Below are positions 15,734-24,959 of a DNA stretch of 64,000 bases, piece after piece. The number at the start of each line of letters is the position of its first letter. The first letter of the stretch is position 1. A program made the position numbers and the translations under genes. The notes below the pieces were generated by a model. It was not told the DNA's origin. It did no database searches and saw only the letters and a list, made by a program, of their open reading frames with translations. The stretch is from Dryocola sp032051265 (lineage in GTDB: Bacteria > Pseudomonadota > Gammaproteobacteria > Enterobacterales > Enterobacteriaceae): positions 248,001 to 312,000 of the forward strand of contig DAMBYU010000003.1 in the NCBI GenBank assembly GCA_032051265.1, in the 5' to 3' direction.

Positions 15734-16735
15734 ATGGATATCGAAGAAATTGTGGCCCTTAGTGTAATGCATAACGCTTCCGATCTACACCTGTGCACGG
15801 GGCAATCTGCACGCTGGCGCAGGCAAGGGCGGCTTGAACGCTTTCCCGAAACGACGCCTGAACCTGAGTTCCTGCTTGCGGGCTGGCTTGCGAAGGGGCA
15901 ACGGCAAGAACTGGAGAATAAGGGACAGGTAGATTTTGCCGTGACGCTTGCAGATGGTATTCGGCTGCGCGCCAACGCTTTTCGTCAGCGCCAGGGCTAC
16001 TCTCTCGCGTTACGTTTGCTCGCATCGCACTGCCCAAAGTTAGCGGCATTAGGCGCTCCGCCGATAATCCCGTCGTTACTGCGAACGCCCGATGGGCTGA
16101 TTCTGGTGACGGGCGCTACCGGTAGCGGTAAAACCACCACGCTTGCGGCGATGGTGGATCATCTCAATCATCATCTGGATGGGCATATTCTCACCCTTGA
16201 AGATCCTGTGGAGTTTGTGCACCACTCCGGGCGATGCCTGATTCAGCAAAGGGAGCCGGGCGCGCATTGTCATTCATTCGCCGCCGGGCTAAAAGCCGCG
16301 CTGCGTGAAGACCCGGATGCGATCCTGCTGGGTGAGTTACGAGACAGCGAAACCATACGCCTGGCTTTAACCGCGGCGGAAACAGGCCACCTGGTGCTGG
16401 CGACGCTGCATACACGCGGCGCGGCGCAGGCGGTGGAAAGGCTGGTGGATGTATTCCCGGCGGAAGAAAAAAACCACATTCGCAGCCAGCTTGCAGGCAG
16501 CCTTAAAGCCGTACTGGCACAAAAGCTGTTACCGGCAAAGAAGGGCGGACGAGTAGCGCTCTATGAACTGCTGGTGAATACCACGGCGGTAGCGAACCTG
16601 ATTCGCGAAGGCAAAACGCATCAGTTGCCCGGCCTGATACAGACGGGACAACAGCACGGGATGCAGAATTTTGCGCAGAGTGAGGCGATGCGGGTAAGTG
16701 AAGGAAAGCTCGATCAGGGCAACGAGGGCGGATAA
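15734..16735 (+). CDS. yggR: PilT-like type IV pilus retraction ATPase family protein YggR
   Basis: This 333-residue secretion ATPase of the PilT/GspE superfamily carries Walker A GATGSGKTTTLAA, the Asp box ILTLEDPVEFVH, Walker B AILLGELRDSETIRLAL and the His box TGHLVLATLHTRGAAQA. E. coli YggR is the counterpart; no dedicated pilus is known to depend on it, and no pilus genes are nearby. The ATG at 15734 gives MDIEEIVALSVMHN, matching the E. coli start. A REP-like palindrome (16727-16753) overlaps the stop codon. Confidence 0.94.
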   Translation: MDIEEIVALSVMHNASDLHLCTGQSARWRRQGRLERFPETTPEPEFLLAGWLAKGQRQELENKGQVDFAVTLADGIRLRANAFRQRQGYSLALRLLASHCPKLAALGAPPIIPSLLRTPDGLILVTGATGSGKTTTLAAMVDHLNHHLDGHILTLEDPVEFVHHSGRCLIQQREPGAHCHSFAAGLKAALREDPDAILLGELRDSETIRLALTAAETGHLVLATLHTRGAAQAVERLVDVFPAEEKNHIRSQLAGSLKAVLAQKLLPAKKGGRVALYELLVNTTAVANLIREGKTHQLPGLIQTGQQHGMQNFAQSEAMRVSEGKLDQGNEGG

Positions 16736-16775
16736 GCATAAGCGCTATCCGCCGCCAGGATTTCGCTAAGTTCGC

Positions 16776-19034
16776 TTAGCGCACGTTAAGTGAATACAAC
16801 GCTGGGATCCCGCCAGCCGTACACACGATTTCGAGCTTGATCTGCTTAGCGGTGAGAGGCTGCGGTAAACGATGCTCGCAGACGGAGTGTCGGTTATCTG
16901 TCATCTCCACAAGTAATTTGTTATCTGCCCAAAGGCGATAGTGAGTGACGCAATGTGGAGTAACGGATAGCGAGTGGCCCATTTGCACGGATTCCATTGC
17001 GTTATCGAAATCGTTATCAAAGACCAGCGTGATGGCATGTAACGTTTGTGGCATCGCCCATTGCCATGTCACCCAGGGGTTACGATCGCTAAAATCGGGC
17101 ACCCATGCGTTGGTATGCTGCTCGGGACGCAGACGACCATTAAGCAGGTTCTCCGCGGCATAGCATCGTAATGCAGGTTCAAAGCGCAGCATGGGTAAGA
17201 TCTGATTTGGATGGCGTCGCGGCAACCAGAAATCAAATTCATCAACGCCGTAGTCCCCGTCGGCTATCTGACGCGTATGCTTCGCCACACGGGCATTTAA
17301 ACTATTAAACACGGTCATGATGCCCGGCAGGTGTTGCCCGGTGAGGGCGATTTCAATCTGGTCGTTACTTTCAAAGGCGATAAAAAGATATTCATCCCGT
17401 TTGCTTTGATAATCAAAATGGACGCGGTATTCGCCTTGTTGAGCAACGGAGAGTGTCAGCTCGTCCAGCGGCGTATCAGGCGTAAAGTTGCCCGTGCGTG
17501 AGCAGCCCAGCAGATTGATCTTCAATAATTGTGGCGAAGCCGCACACAGGGTGAAGTACATCGCTGGTAGCTTCTCGCCAGCTTTTAACGGCAAAAGAAG
17601 CGCCATGCGATCCTTTAGCGCGGCCCGGCTACCGTTGGCTGACAGCGTTTGCAGACACAGTTCGCTGCTGGTCGTGACCCGTGCTCCGCTTGCCGGATCA
17701 GCAAGCCACTGGCGTGGTATATAACAGCCCGTTTGTTGAAGATGCTGCTGTAGAGCGCAGACTCGATTTTTTTCTGCCAGTTGGGAAGCGGTCAGCTTTT
17801 GTTGATGGCAAAGTGCAGCAGCACGACCCACGACCTCGCCCAGTAAGCCACAGGTGCACATAACGCGAGCGCTACCAAACGCCACGTGTGAAGCGGAAAT
17901 CAGCCGTCCGGTAAGAAAAAGATTTTCCAGTGAGCGGCTATACAGGCTGCGGTAGGGGATGGTGTAAGTTCCTTTGCTGTGGAACTGGCGGCAGCCGTCA
18001 TGCTTACTGTAGACACCGTCTGCGGGATGAAGATCGATAGACCAGCCGCCGTAGGCTACGGCATCGTAGTGGTCACGTTGTTCGATGATATCCTGCTGGG
18101 AAAGCATATGGTCACCCATGAAGCGGCGGCTTTCACGTTTGCCGGGTATCGCGCCAACCCACTCGATGGTCATATTGGCGGCATCGTCAAACTGGCCGGA
18201 GTTTTTAATGTAATGCCAGACGCCCCAGACGATTTTCCACAGCTCCCATTTAATCTCTTCGCTGTCGTGAATAGTATCAAGACGGCCACCCCATTCCAGC
18301 CACCACAAATCGCAGCCATTCAGGGTGGAAGTCAGGCGGGTATAGCGGGGAATTGCCTGGATATCGTTTAAGGCAAAAGAAGGGGGAACAAAATTAACCG
18401 GCGAGTCGCCTTTTTTGGTATAGAAATAAATGGAGTGGCCCAGCTTATGGCCAAAATTGTCCCCCGGTGCCATTTTTTCAGCAAATTCTTGCGGATCTTC
18501 TGCGCCTACCCGGTATTCGGCACCGGCAAGATGACCCAGCACGCCGTCGCCGGTTGCATCGCAAAACTGCGTAGCGGCAATGTTGTAAAAGGTTTCGTTA
18601 ATGGCGTTAAAGCCTTTTACGCGAGTAATCCTTTTTCCTTGCGTGAAGACTTCGAATAGCGCGGTGTTCAGCAGCAAGGTGAGGTTCGGCTCGCTTCTGG
18701 CCATATCAAGAAGCACCAGATCGAACATCACGGGGTTCCCCTCTTTATTGCGATAGAGATTTTCCTCCATGATTTCACCCATAATTCCGCCTTCGCGGGC
18801 CCAGCGGTTATTGTTTCCCATATGGGATGTCGCCCCGTTGGCCCACAGACGGACTTCGCTGGAAGCATTTCCTCCCAGCACGGGACGATCCTGAACCAGC
18901 ACTACCTGTAAGCCGTCACGTGCGGCAGCAAGCGCGGCACAGAGTCCGGCAAGGCCGCCACCGGCTACCAACAGGTCGGTTTGTAGCTGCTGCTGCGGAA
19001 ATTCTCTGGCGTCGGTTTGCTGAAAGATTTGCAT
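16776..19034 (-). CDS. FAD-dependent oxidoreductase with C-terminal beta-sandwich domain
   Basis: The protein has 752 residues and no signal peptide, so it is probably cytoplasmic. An N-terminal FAD-binding Rossmann domain (LLVAGGGLAGLCAALAAARDG, then VLGGNASSEVRLWANG) belongs to the FAD_oxidored (PF12831-type) group. GRLISASHVAFGSARVM near residue 400 closes the FAD domain. The last ~130 residues, with NPWVTWQWAMPQTLHAITLVF, look like an F5/8-type galactose-binding fold. The substrate is unknown; similar enzymes occur in carbohydrate or sugar-acid loci. It is divergent from an IclR regulator (64-base gap) and near an MFS transporter, forming a three-gene cassette inserted between yggR and yqgF relative to E. 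coli. The ATG at 19034 has GAGGAAA upstream; an in-frame start at 19085 would almost touch the IclR gene. Confidence 0.75.
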   Translation of the reverse strand: MQIFQQTDAREFPQQQLQTDLLVAGGGLAGLCAALAAARDGLQVVLVQDRPVLGGNASSEVRLWANGATSHMGNNNRWAREGGIMGEIMEENLYRNKEGNPVMFDLVLLDMARSEPNLTLLLNTALFEVFTQGKRITRVKGFNAINETFYNIAATQFCDATGDGVLGHLAGAEYRVGAEDPQEFAEKMAPGDNFGHKLGHSIYFYTKKGDSPVNFVPPSFALNDIQAIPRYTRLTSTLNGCDLWWLEWGGRLDTIHDSEEIKWELWKIVWGVWHYIKNSGQFDDAANMTIEWVGAIPGKRESRRFMGDHMLSQQDIIEQRDHYDAVAYGGWSIDLHPADGVYSKHDGCRQFHSKGTYTIPYRSLYSRSLENLFLTGRLISASHVAFGSARVMCTCGLLGEVVGRAAALCHQQKLTASQLAEKNRVCALQQHLQQTGCYIPRQWLADPASGARVTTSSELCLQTLSANGSRAALKDRMALLLPLKAGEKLPAMYFTLCAASPQLLKINLLGCSRTGNFTPDTPLDELTLSVAQQGEYRVHFDYQSKRDEYLFIAFESNDQIEIALTGQHLPGIMTVFNSLNARVAKHTRQIADGDYGVDEFDFWLPRRHPNQILPMLRFEPALRCYAAENLLNGRLRPEQHTNAWVPDFSDRNPWVTWQWAMPQTLHAITLVFDNDFDNAMESVQMGHSLSVTPHCVTHYRLWADNKLLVEMTDNRHSVCEHRLPQPLTAKQIKLEIVCTAGGIPALYSLNVR

Positions 19035-19097
19035 AAAGTTTGTTTCCTCTAAAACTGGCGATAAAATCGGTTTTCTTACATTCATTTGAAGCGCGCT

Positions 19098-19793
19098 ATG
19101 TCATCACAACCGAATCAAAGTCTTATCGACGGTATCCGTTGTCTGCAGTATCTGGTTTCCAGCGGTCGGGCCATTGGTTGCCGTGAACTGGCTCGCCTGA
19201 TGGGCATTAATACCACTCGTGTAAATCGCCTGTTGATGACTATGGCCGCGATTGGCCTCACCCAGCAGGATGAGCAGCGTCGCTATCTTCCTGGCCCCGG
19301 TATTCATGCGCTTGCCGCGCAGGCTATCCGTGGTTCCGCGCTGTTCTCTCAGGCTTTGCCCCTGCTGGAACGTCATGCGCCAAAGGATATCGTGGTGGCT
19401 ATGGGCGTCCTCTGGGAGGATCAGGTTATCTATATCTATCACTCCGAGCCGGGTATTCAGATGAGCCAGGCGTTGGCTGGTTTTCATATGCTTCCGGCCT
19501 GGCAATCGGTTATTGGTATGGCCCTGCTGGCCTGTGAACCAGACGAAGCCTTACAGGCTCGCTTCTCGCCGGAACAGTGGCAGGCAATGTCGCCTTACCT
19601 TGCTCAGCAGCGTGGCCAGGGCCATGTTGTATGGCGTCACGACGACGGCGAGCTTTCTATGGCGCAACCGCTGGGCGCGCATAATGCCGCTCTCGCCTTT
19701 GCCGGCATGTGGAATGCGAAGGATGAACAGATCGCACCACGCCTGGCTCAGCTTGATGAGCTTGCCGTTCAGTTAGTTACCCACGCGGCTTAG
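19098..19793 (+). CDS. IclR-family transcriptional regulator of the FAD-oxidoreductase cassette
   Basis: The protein has 231 residues. The N-terminal winged helix (about 8-65, CRELARLMGINTTRVNRLLMTMAAIGL) is followed by an IclR effector-binding domain (about 75-225). The ATG at 19098 is preferred over an upstream TTG at 19086. It is transcribed away from the oxidoreductase gene, and its 3' end overlaps the convergent MFS gene by 17 bases. It probably controls the two flanking genes in response to their substrate (inference); a candidate operator is at 21172-21190. Confidence 0.88.
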   Translation: MSSQPNQSLIDGIRCLQYLVSSGRAIGCRELARLMGINTTRVNRLLMTMAAIGLTQQDEQRRYLPGPGIHALAAQAIRGSALFSQALPLLERHAPKDIVVAMGVLWEDQVIYIYHSEPGIQMSQALAGFHMLPAWQSVIGMALLACEPDEALQARFSPEQWQAMSPYLAQQRGQGHVVWRHDDGELSMAQPLGAHNAALAFAGMWNAKDEQIAPRLAQLDELAVQLVTHAA

Positions 19794-21099
19794 CATTCTG
19801 CGACGTGTCGAGGTCGATACGCCCAACCACAAACAGGTAAGAACAAATGCCCAGCCCTGCCAGCACCGCGATAAAAGCAAGTGCCGGGGCAAAATTGTGT
19901 CCGTCGATCAGCGCGCCAATAGCGACAGGCACCACGATGGAAGACAGCGCACCGGTAAAGTTAAAGACGCCGCCCGCAAGTCCAATTAAATGCCTTGGCG
20001 CCAGGGCGGTCACAAATACCCAGGTGATGGTGGCCAGACCATTGCCAAAGAAGGCGATCGACATAAACAAAATAATCAGCGTGGGGTTGTCGGTGTAGTT
20101 CGCGCCAAGGATAAACAGCGTCAACGCCATGCCGAAGATCACTGGCGCTTTACGAGCGAAGCTCGCGCTGACGCCGCGCTTAATCAGACGATCGGAAACA
20201 AACCCGGCCAGCAGCACGCCAAAAAAGGCCGCCAGATATGGCACCGAGGCGATGTACCCGGACTTGATAAAATCCATATGGCGGTACTGCACAAGGTATG
20301 TCGGGAACCAGGTGAGGAAGAACCAGAAGGTCGCAGATATGGTGAACTGGCCGAAATAAATGCCAATGAGCTTGCGGCTGCGGAACATCAGCGCCAGATC
20401 GCTCCATGAGAAAGATCGTTGTGCCGCTTCCTGGCGGCTTTCCAGAATAGCTCCGCCTTCACGGATATGATCCAGTTCTGCCCGGGAGACGCCCTTATGT
20501 TCCAGCGGTTCGCGATACAGGCAATACCACACTACCGCCCAGATCATTCCCGCCACGCCGGTAATCAAAAACAGCCCGCGCCAGCCATACAGATCCTGTA
20601 CGTGAAACAGCAGAGGTGTCATGCAGGCGAGTCCAACGAACTGTGCTGATGAATAAATACCAATAGCGCTGGCCCGTTCATTTTCCGGGAACCAGCTTGA
20701 GATCACCCGATTATTGGATGGCATTACCGGAGCTTCAAAAGCGCCCACGCCCAGACGCAGCCCCACAAGCGCACCAAAGCTATTGGCGATGGCGTGAAAC
20801 GCGGTAATCAACGACCAGACAAAAAGTCCGACGCCGTAAACGATGCGTGAACCAAAGCGATCGATGACAAAGCCACCGGGTATTTGCAACGCGGCGTAGA
20901 TCCAGCCAAAGGCTGAGAAGATCAGCCCCATTTGTAAGGGCGTAAACTGTAAATCGCCGGCCATTTCCGTGGCGGCTACCGAGAGGTTGGTTCGATCCAT
21001 GTAGTTGATAATGATGTTAATAAAAACCAGGCCCAGCACCATAAAACGTACGCGTCCGGTGCTTTTGCTTTTGGTAGTAGTAAGTGGTTGTTCTGACAT
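19777..21099 (-). CDS. MFS transporter, anion:cation symporter family (sugar-acid type)
   Basis: The 440-residue protein has 12 predicted transmembrane helices. Motifs typical of the ACS family (GudP, DgoT, ExuT) are present: NYMDRTNLSVAA in helix 1, GWIYAALQIPGGFVIDRFGSR after helix 2 and GAFEAPVMPSNNRVISSWFPENERASAIG. This points to uptake of a sugar acid or related organic anion in symport with protons, but the substrate is not deducible. It probably imports the substrate or precursor of the FAD-dependent oxidoreductase in the same cassette. Confidence 0.85.
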   Translation of the reverse strand: MSEQPLTTTKSKSTGRVRFMVLGLVFINIIINYMDRTNLSVAATEMAGDLQFTPLQMGLIFSAFGWIYAALQIPGGFVIDRFGSRIVYGVGLFVWSLITAFHAIANSFGALVGLRLGVGAFEAPVMPSNNRVISSWFPENERASAIGIYSSAQFVGLACMTPLLFHVQDLYGWRGLFLITGVAGMIWAVVWYCLYREPLEHKGVSRAELDHIREGGAILESRQEAAQRSFSWSDLALMFRSRKLIGIYFGQFTISATFWFFLTWFPTYLVQYRHMDFIKSGYIASVPYLAAFFGVLLAGFVSDRLIKRGVSASFARKAPVIFGMALTLFILGANYTDNPTLIILFMSIAFFGNGLATITWVFVTALAPRHLIGLAGGVFNFTGALSSIVVPVAIGALIDGHNFAPALAFIAVLAGLGICSYLFVVGRIDLDTSQNAKPRG

Positions 21100-21171
21100 A
21101 AGAATGTTCTCTTTGTATATATTCTCACGACCTGCTTACTGCCCGCAGGGTGGCGTTCACTTATTGTTCTT

Positions 21172-21190
21172 TGTTTCTTTTATAGAAACA
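21172..21190. promoter_or_regulatory. Palindrome upstream of the MFS gene, candidate IclR-family operator
   Basis: TGTTTCT and AGAAACA form 7-bp perfect inverted arms around a five-base AT centre, 73 bases upstream of the MFS start codon. The GTTTC...GAAAC arms are like those of the palindromes in the catabolic island at 33938 and 34218, which are also linked to an IclR-type regulator. The assignment is inference from position and symmetry. Confidence 0.45.
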
Positions 21191-21338
21191 CAAAAAGGAT
21201 CGCAAAATGCTATTGTCGAAAATGTGATCGATATGGAATTACAAAAAGAGGAGTTGCAGAAATTGCGAGATGAAGCAGCGGTGGTTCTCCCTCTTCTGAA
21301 GAAGAGGGCGGGTGATATCGAGGCTAATTTAATATGCT

Positions 21339-21758
21339 TTAAGGATGATACTCAAACCAGCTTTCAAGGATAATAACGGCAGAAGCGGAATCAATGCTGC
21401 CTTTGTTGAGCGCACGGAAACCGCCATGTTCAAACAGGCCCGCACGGGCTTCAACGGTGCTCAGGCGCTCGTCCTGCAAGGAGACCTTCACACCGAAGCG
21501 ACCGTGCAGCCGGTTAGCAAATTTACGGGCGCGGGCGGTCAGCGGTTGTTCGGTGCCGTCCATGTTCAGCGGCAGGCCAACAATGACTTCGTCCGGTAGC
21601 CACTCTTTAAGGATTTTTTCCACGGCGTTCCAGTCCGGCGAGCCTTCCTGTGCTTTTAGCGCGGTGAGCGGACGGGCGGTGCCGGTAATGCGCTGGCCAA
21701 TCGCCACGCCAATGCTTTTGGTGCCGAAATCAAACGCTAAAAGTGTTCCACTGCTCAT
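21339..21758 (-). CDS. ruvX: RuvC-like Holliday junction resolvase-family nuclease YqgF
   Basis: This is a 139-residue essential-family protein with a RNase H-like fold, implicated in 16S rRNA 5'-end maturation and called YqgF or RuvX. The motifs LAFDFGTKSIGVAIG and VGLPLNMDGTEQPLT are intact, as is DERLSTVEA. Its start codon overlaps the yqgE stop by one base, matching the yqgE-yqgF coupling of E. coli. Downstream, where E. coli has yggR, the FAD-oxidoreductase cassette intervenes. Confidence 0.95.
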   Translation of the reverse strand: MSSGTLLAFDFGTKSIGVAIGQRITGTARPLTALKAQEGSPDWNAVEKILKEWLPDEVIVGLPLNMDGTEQPLTARARKFANRLHGRFGVKVSLQDERLSTVEARAGLFEHGGFRALNKGSIDSASAVIILESWFEYHP

Positions 21759-22321
21759 TACGCGTGCCCCGCTTCGCCAGGCATTGTATGGATATCAACG
21801 CCAATCAGCTTCGCCGCTTCGCGCCAGCGTTCGGCAATCGGCGTAGTAAACAGAATGGCGGCATCTGCCGGAGCGGTAAGCCAGGCGTTTTCGAGGATCT
21901 CCTGCTCAAGCTGCCCTTTTTCCCATGAGGAATAGCCCAGCGCCACCATCACCTCTTTCGGCTGGTTTGGGGTTCCGATGGTTTCCAGCACGTCACGGGA
22001 GGTAGTGATGACCGTATCGTCAGAAATACGGATGCTCGAAGCGAACATATCTGGAGGGCTGTGCAGGATAAAACCGCGATCTTCGGCCAGCGGGCCGCCG
22101 AGGAAGACTGGCTTATCAAGGCGAATAGCAGGATCCCGGGGATCGGGCTCGATCTTCAGCTTTTGCAGTACGCCATCAACCTGAAGGTTTTCGAGAGGTT
22201 TATTGATGATGATCCCCATCGCGCCATCTTCGCTGTATTCGCAGATATAAACTACGGCGCGCTTAAAAAGGGGGTCCTGAAGAGCTGGCATGGCAATAAG
22301 AAAGTGATGCTGTAAATTCAT
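21758..22321 (-). CDS. yqgE: YqgE/AlgH family protein
   Basis: The 187 residues equal the E. coli length. Family landmarks are MNLQHHFLIAMPALQDPLF, GAMGIIINKPLENL, FLGGPLAEDRGFILH and ALGYSSWEKGQLEQEI. The function is poorly defined; the AlgH name comes from an alginate regulation locus in Pseudomonas. The ATG at 22321 aligns with E. coli; an in-frame start 13 codons upstream has no support. It is downstream of gshB on the same strand with about a 100-base gap. Confidence 0.95.
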   Translation of the reverse strand: MNLQHHFLIAMPALQDPLFKRAVVYICEYSEDGAMGIIINKPLENLQVDGVLQKLKIEPDPRDPAIRLDKPVFLGGPLAEDRGFILHSPPDMFASSIRISDDTVITTSRDVLETIGTPNQPKEVMVALGYSSWEKGQLEQEILENAWLTAPADAAILFTTPIAERWREAAKLIGVDIHTMPGEAGHA

Positions 22322-22422
22322 TGTCAGAGGTTCTGATCCCGGTTGAAAAAGCGACAGCATCCAGTATGCGGGGAAAGCAGCGAGCTGTCACTACTGGCGG
22401 TTTCCCTACCGCCGTTTAAAAA

Positions 22423-23370
22423 TTACTCAGCGATGCGCTTTTCGATGGCGTCAAACAGCATGCCGGTAATGGAAACCGGGAATTCGGCTTCGATTTCGCG
22501 GATGCAGGTGGGGCTTGTGACGTTAATCTCGGTCAGGCGGTCGCCGATAATATCGAGGCCTACGAAAATCAGCCCTTTGGCTTTCAGGGTTGGGCCTACG
22601 CGGCGTGCAATTTCCCAGTCGCTTTCAGTCAGCGGGCGCGGCTCGCCACGGCCGCCGGCTGCCAGGTTACCACGTGTTTCGCCGCCCTGTGGAATACGCG
22701 CCAGGCAGTAAGGAACCGGTTCGCCGTCAACGATCAGCACACGCTTGTCGCCATCGACGATCGCGGGCAGATAGTTTTGCGCCATGCAGTAGCGGTTGCC
22801 GAGCAGGGTCAGGGTTTCTGCAATCACGCCGAGGTTAGGGTCGCCTTCCTTAACGCGGAAGATAGACGTGCCGCCCATACCGTCCAGCGGTTTCATGATG
22901 ATATCGCCATGCTTCTGCCAGAACGCTTTAAGCTGCGCTTTGTTGCGCGTCACCAGCGTTTCCGGCGTTAAATCCGCAAACCAGGCGGTGAACAGCTTCT
23001 CGTTACAGTCGCGCAGGCTCTGCGGTTTGTTGACAATTAGCGTGCCTTGCTCTTCGGCGCGTTCGAGGATGTAGGTGGCGTAGATGAATTCGGTATCAAA
23101 CGGAGGATCTTTACGCATCAGCACGACGTTAAGGTCAGTCAGCGCAATATCCTGCTCGCTGCCAAAGTCATACCATTTATCGTAGTTCTGCTCGACGGAA
23201 ACCAGACGGGTACGCGCGCGCGCTTCACCGTTAATCAGGTACAGATCCGCCATCTCCATATAATGGATCTCATAGCCGCGGCGTTGCGCTTCGAGCAGCA
23301 TGGCAAAGCTTGAGTCTTTCTTGATATTGATGTGTGCGATGGGGTCCATCACGATGCCGAGCTTGATCAT
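22423..23370 (-). CDS. gshB: Glutathione synthetase
   Basis: GshB catalyses ATP-dependent ligation of gamma-glutamylcysteine and glycine. The 315-residue ATP-grasp enzyme retains DPIAHINIKKDSSFAM, the ATP-grasp loop KPLDGMGGTSIFR and GGETRGNLAAGGRGEPR. The C-terminus GLDIIGDRLTEINVTSPT carries the Mg-binding residues. It is 12 bases downstream of rsmE, so cotranscription is likely. Confidence 0.97.
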   Translation of the reverse strand: MIKLGIVMDPIAHINIKKDSSFAMLLEAQRRGYEIHYMEMADLYLINGEARARTRLVSVEQNYDKWYDFGSEQDIALTDLNVVLMRKDPPFDTEFIYATYILERAEEQGTLIVNKPQSLRDCNEKLFTAWFADLTPETLVTRNKAQLKAFWQKHGDIIMKPLDGMGGTSIFRVKEGDPNLGVIAETLTLLGNRYCMAQNYLPAIVDGDKRVLIVDGEPVPYCLARIPQGGETRGNLAAGGRGEPRPLTESDWEIARRVGPTLKAKGLIFVGLDIIGDRLTEINVTSPTCIREIEAEFPVSITGMLFDAIEKRIAE

Positions 23371-23382
23371 TCTTCTTCTCCT

Positions 23383-24114
23383 TTAGCCCAGATCGCCAAA
23401 ACGCACCTGAAGCGCGGTGATGGCGGTGAGCGCGGTAGTCTCAGTGCGCAGAACGCGTGGTCCTAACAAGATATCAGTAAACTGGTGGCGTGCGGTCATG
23501 GCAATTTCATCCGCCGTTAAACCCCCTTCCGGACCAATCAACAAACGCACTCGTTCGACTGGCTGCGGCAAGGTATTAATGCTGGCGCTGGCACGAGGGT
23601 GGAGGTTGAGCTTCAGACTTTCATCAAGCTCCGCGCACCACGCCTCGAGATCCATCGCCGGGCGAATTTCCGGTACCCGGTTACGGCCACATTGTTCGCA
23701 AGCGGCAACGGCGATTTTGCGCCACTGGGCGAGCTTTTTACTCAGGCGTTCGGCGTCGAGTTTTACGCCACAGCGCTCGGAAAACAGAGGCGTAATTACG
23801 TTCACGCCCAGCTCAACGGCTTTTTGAACGGTAAATTCCATCTTTTCGCCACGTGACATTACCTGACCAAGATGCAGTTGCAGCGGAGATTCCCGATCGT
23901 CGGCGGTTGCACTAAGCACCCTGACCCGCACGCTTTTCTTATCAGCCTGCACAATTTCAGCGTCAAAGACCTGATTGCTGCCGTCAAAAAGCTGCAGGGC
24001 CTGTCCGGTGCCCATGCGTAATACGCGGCCCACATGGTTTGCGGCGTCTTCGCTGAGCGCCACATCCTGGCCGAGGGTAAGTAATTCAGGGTGATGAATG
24101 CGGGGTATACGCAT
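23383..24114 (-). CDS. rsmE: 16S rRNA (uracil-1498-N3)-methyltransferase RsmE
   Basis: This is a 243-residue SPOUT-class methyltransferase. It has an N-terminal PUA-like RNA-binding domain (HVGRVLRMG) and the C-terminal knotted domain with the SAM-binding LLIGPEGGL and LGPRVLRTETTALTAI. The ATG at 24114 gives MRIPRIHHPE, colinear with E. coli; a start ten codons upstream was rejected. Confidence 0.96.
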   Translation of the reverse strand: MRIPRIHHPELLTLGQDVALSEDAANHVGRVLRMGTGQALQLFDGSNQVFDAEIVQADKKSVRVRVLSATADDRESPLQLHLGQVMSRGEKMEFTVQKAVELGVNVITPLFSERCGVKLDAERLSKKLAQWRKIAVAACEQCGRNRVPEIRPAMDLEAWCAELDESLKLNLHPRASASINTLPQPVERVRLLIGPEGGLTADEIAMTARHQFTDILLGPRVLRTETTALTAITALQVRFGDLG

Positions 24115-24160
24115 GCGTTGGTTATCCTGACGCGGAATTAACAATTGCCGCTAGTGTAGG

Positions 24161-24868
24161 TTAGCTGTTTTGCGCCTGGCAAGCCCGCAGCACATAAGGG
24201 TTATGATTGCCCTGAACTTTAGCAATACGTTCGTCTCGCTCACACTCCCAGGCGCTTACCGGGTATAGCTTGTTCCAGGCTTCGAAAAGCTGCGTCTGCT
24301 GGCGGGAAAGCTTCAGTTGATACCGATCGCGCATATAGAAGTAAGTGCGGGCGATGGCGCCGCGCGCGCGGGCTGGCGGCTCTGCAATCTTATCTTTAAA
24401 GTCGACTTTCATTGCGCACTGGCCGTACTGACCTTCACCACCGTTCCACTGGCTATACATAAAATTATTGCGGTCGGCATTCACTTCTCCAACCGCGGGC
24501 TGCAGGTTATGCATATCGCTTTCTATCTTGCGATAGAGAGGATCTTTGCTGCAGTTCTTTCTGCCGCCGTCCTGCCAGCACTGGCGCTGGTGGCCAAACT
24601 GCCAGGCCGGAACCACATGTTCCCATTCGATGCGTGTGGCGCGATTTTCGTTTTTACGTACCTTATAGCCGCACGATTTGAGATCGGGGATGCCTTTCTT
24701 TCCGTGCCAGCTGATTTTGCATCCGCAGTAAAAGTCGCCCGGCGCGTCGGCGTTCACTTTGACGCCGGCGGTTTTGGCCTGCGAGAAGCTGTTGATACCG
24801 GCGCTGAAGGCAGAAAAAGAGGAGAGGGCTGCAACAACTGCAACAGCCCAAAAATATTTGCGAGACAT
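24161..24868 (-). CDS. endA: DNA-specific endonuclease I
   Basis: This 235-residue periplasmic nonspecific endonuclease has a signal peptide (AVAVVAALSSFSAFSAG). The beta-beta-alpha metal region is present: EWEHVVPAWQFG followed by DMHNLQPAVGEVNADRNNF. It hydrolyses double-stranded DNA to short oligonucleotides. Cysteines at several positions (YCGCKISW, NCSKDPLY) support periplasmic disulfides. It lies between sprT and rsmE, all on the minus strand, as in E. coli. Confidence 0.97.
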   Translation of the reverse strand: MSRKYFWAVAVVAALSSFSAFSAGINSFSQAKTAGVKVNADAPGDFYCGCKISWHGKKGIPDLKSCGYKVRKNENRATRIEWEHVVPAWQFGHQRQCWQDGGRKNCSKDPLYRKIESDMHNLQPAVGEVNADRNNFMYSQWNGGEGQYGQCAMKVDFKDKIAEPPARARGAIARTYFYMRDRYQLKLSRQQTQLFEAWNKLYPVSAWECERDERIAKVQGNHNPYVLRACQAQNS

Positions 24869-24959
24869 TTCCAGAATCCTTACTAAAACCTGCCCGCACC
24901 CTACCTGAGGATTTATCCAGTTTCAATCAGCAGGATCGGGAAACCTTACGTTTGATTCT

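Noticed and set aside
21233..21373. 46-codon ORF (MELQKEELQKLRDEA...) between the MFS gene and yqgF
   Set aside because: It lacks a Shine-Dalgarno, overlaps the end of yqgF on the opposite strand and contains an 8-bp hairpin (21289-21308). It could be real but cannot be supported.
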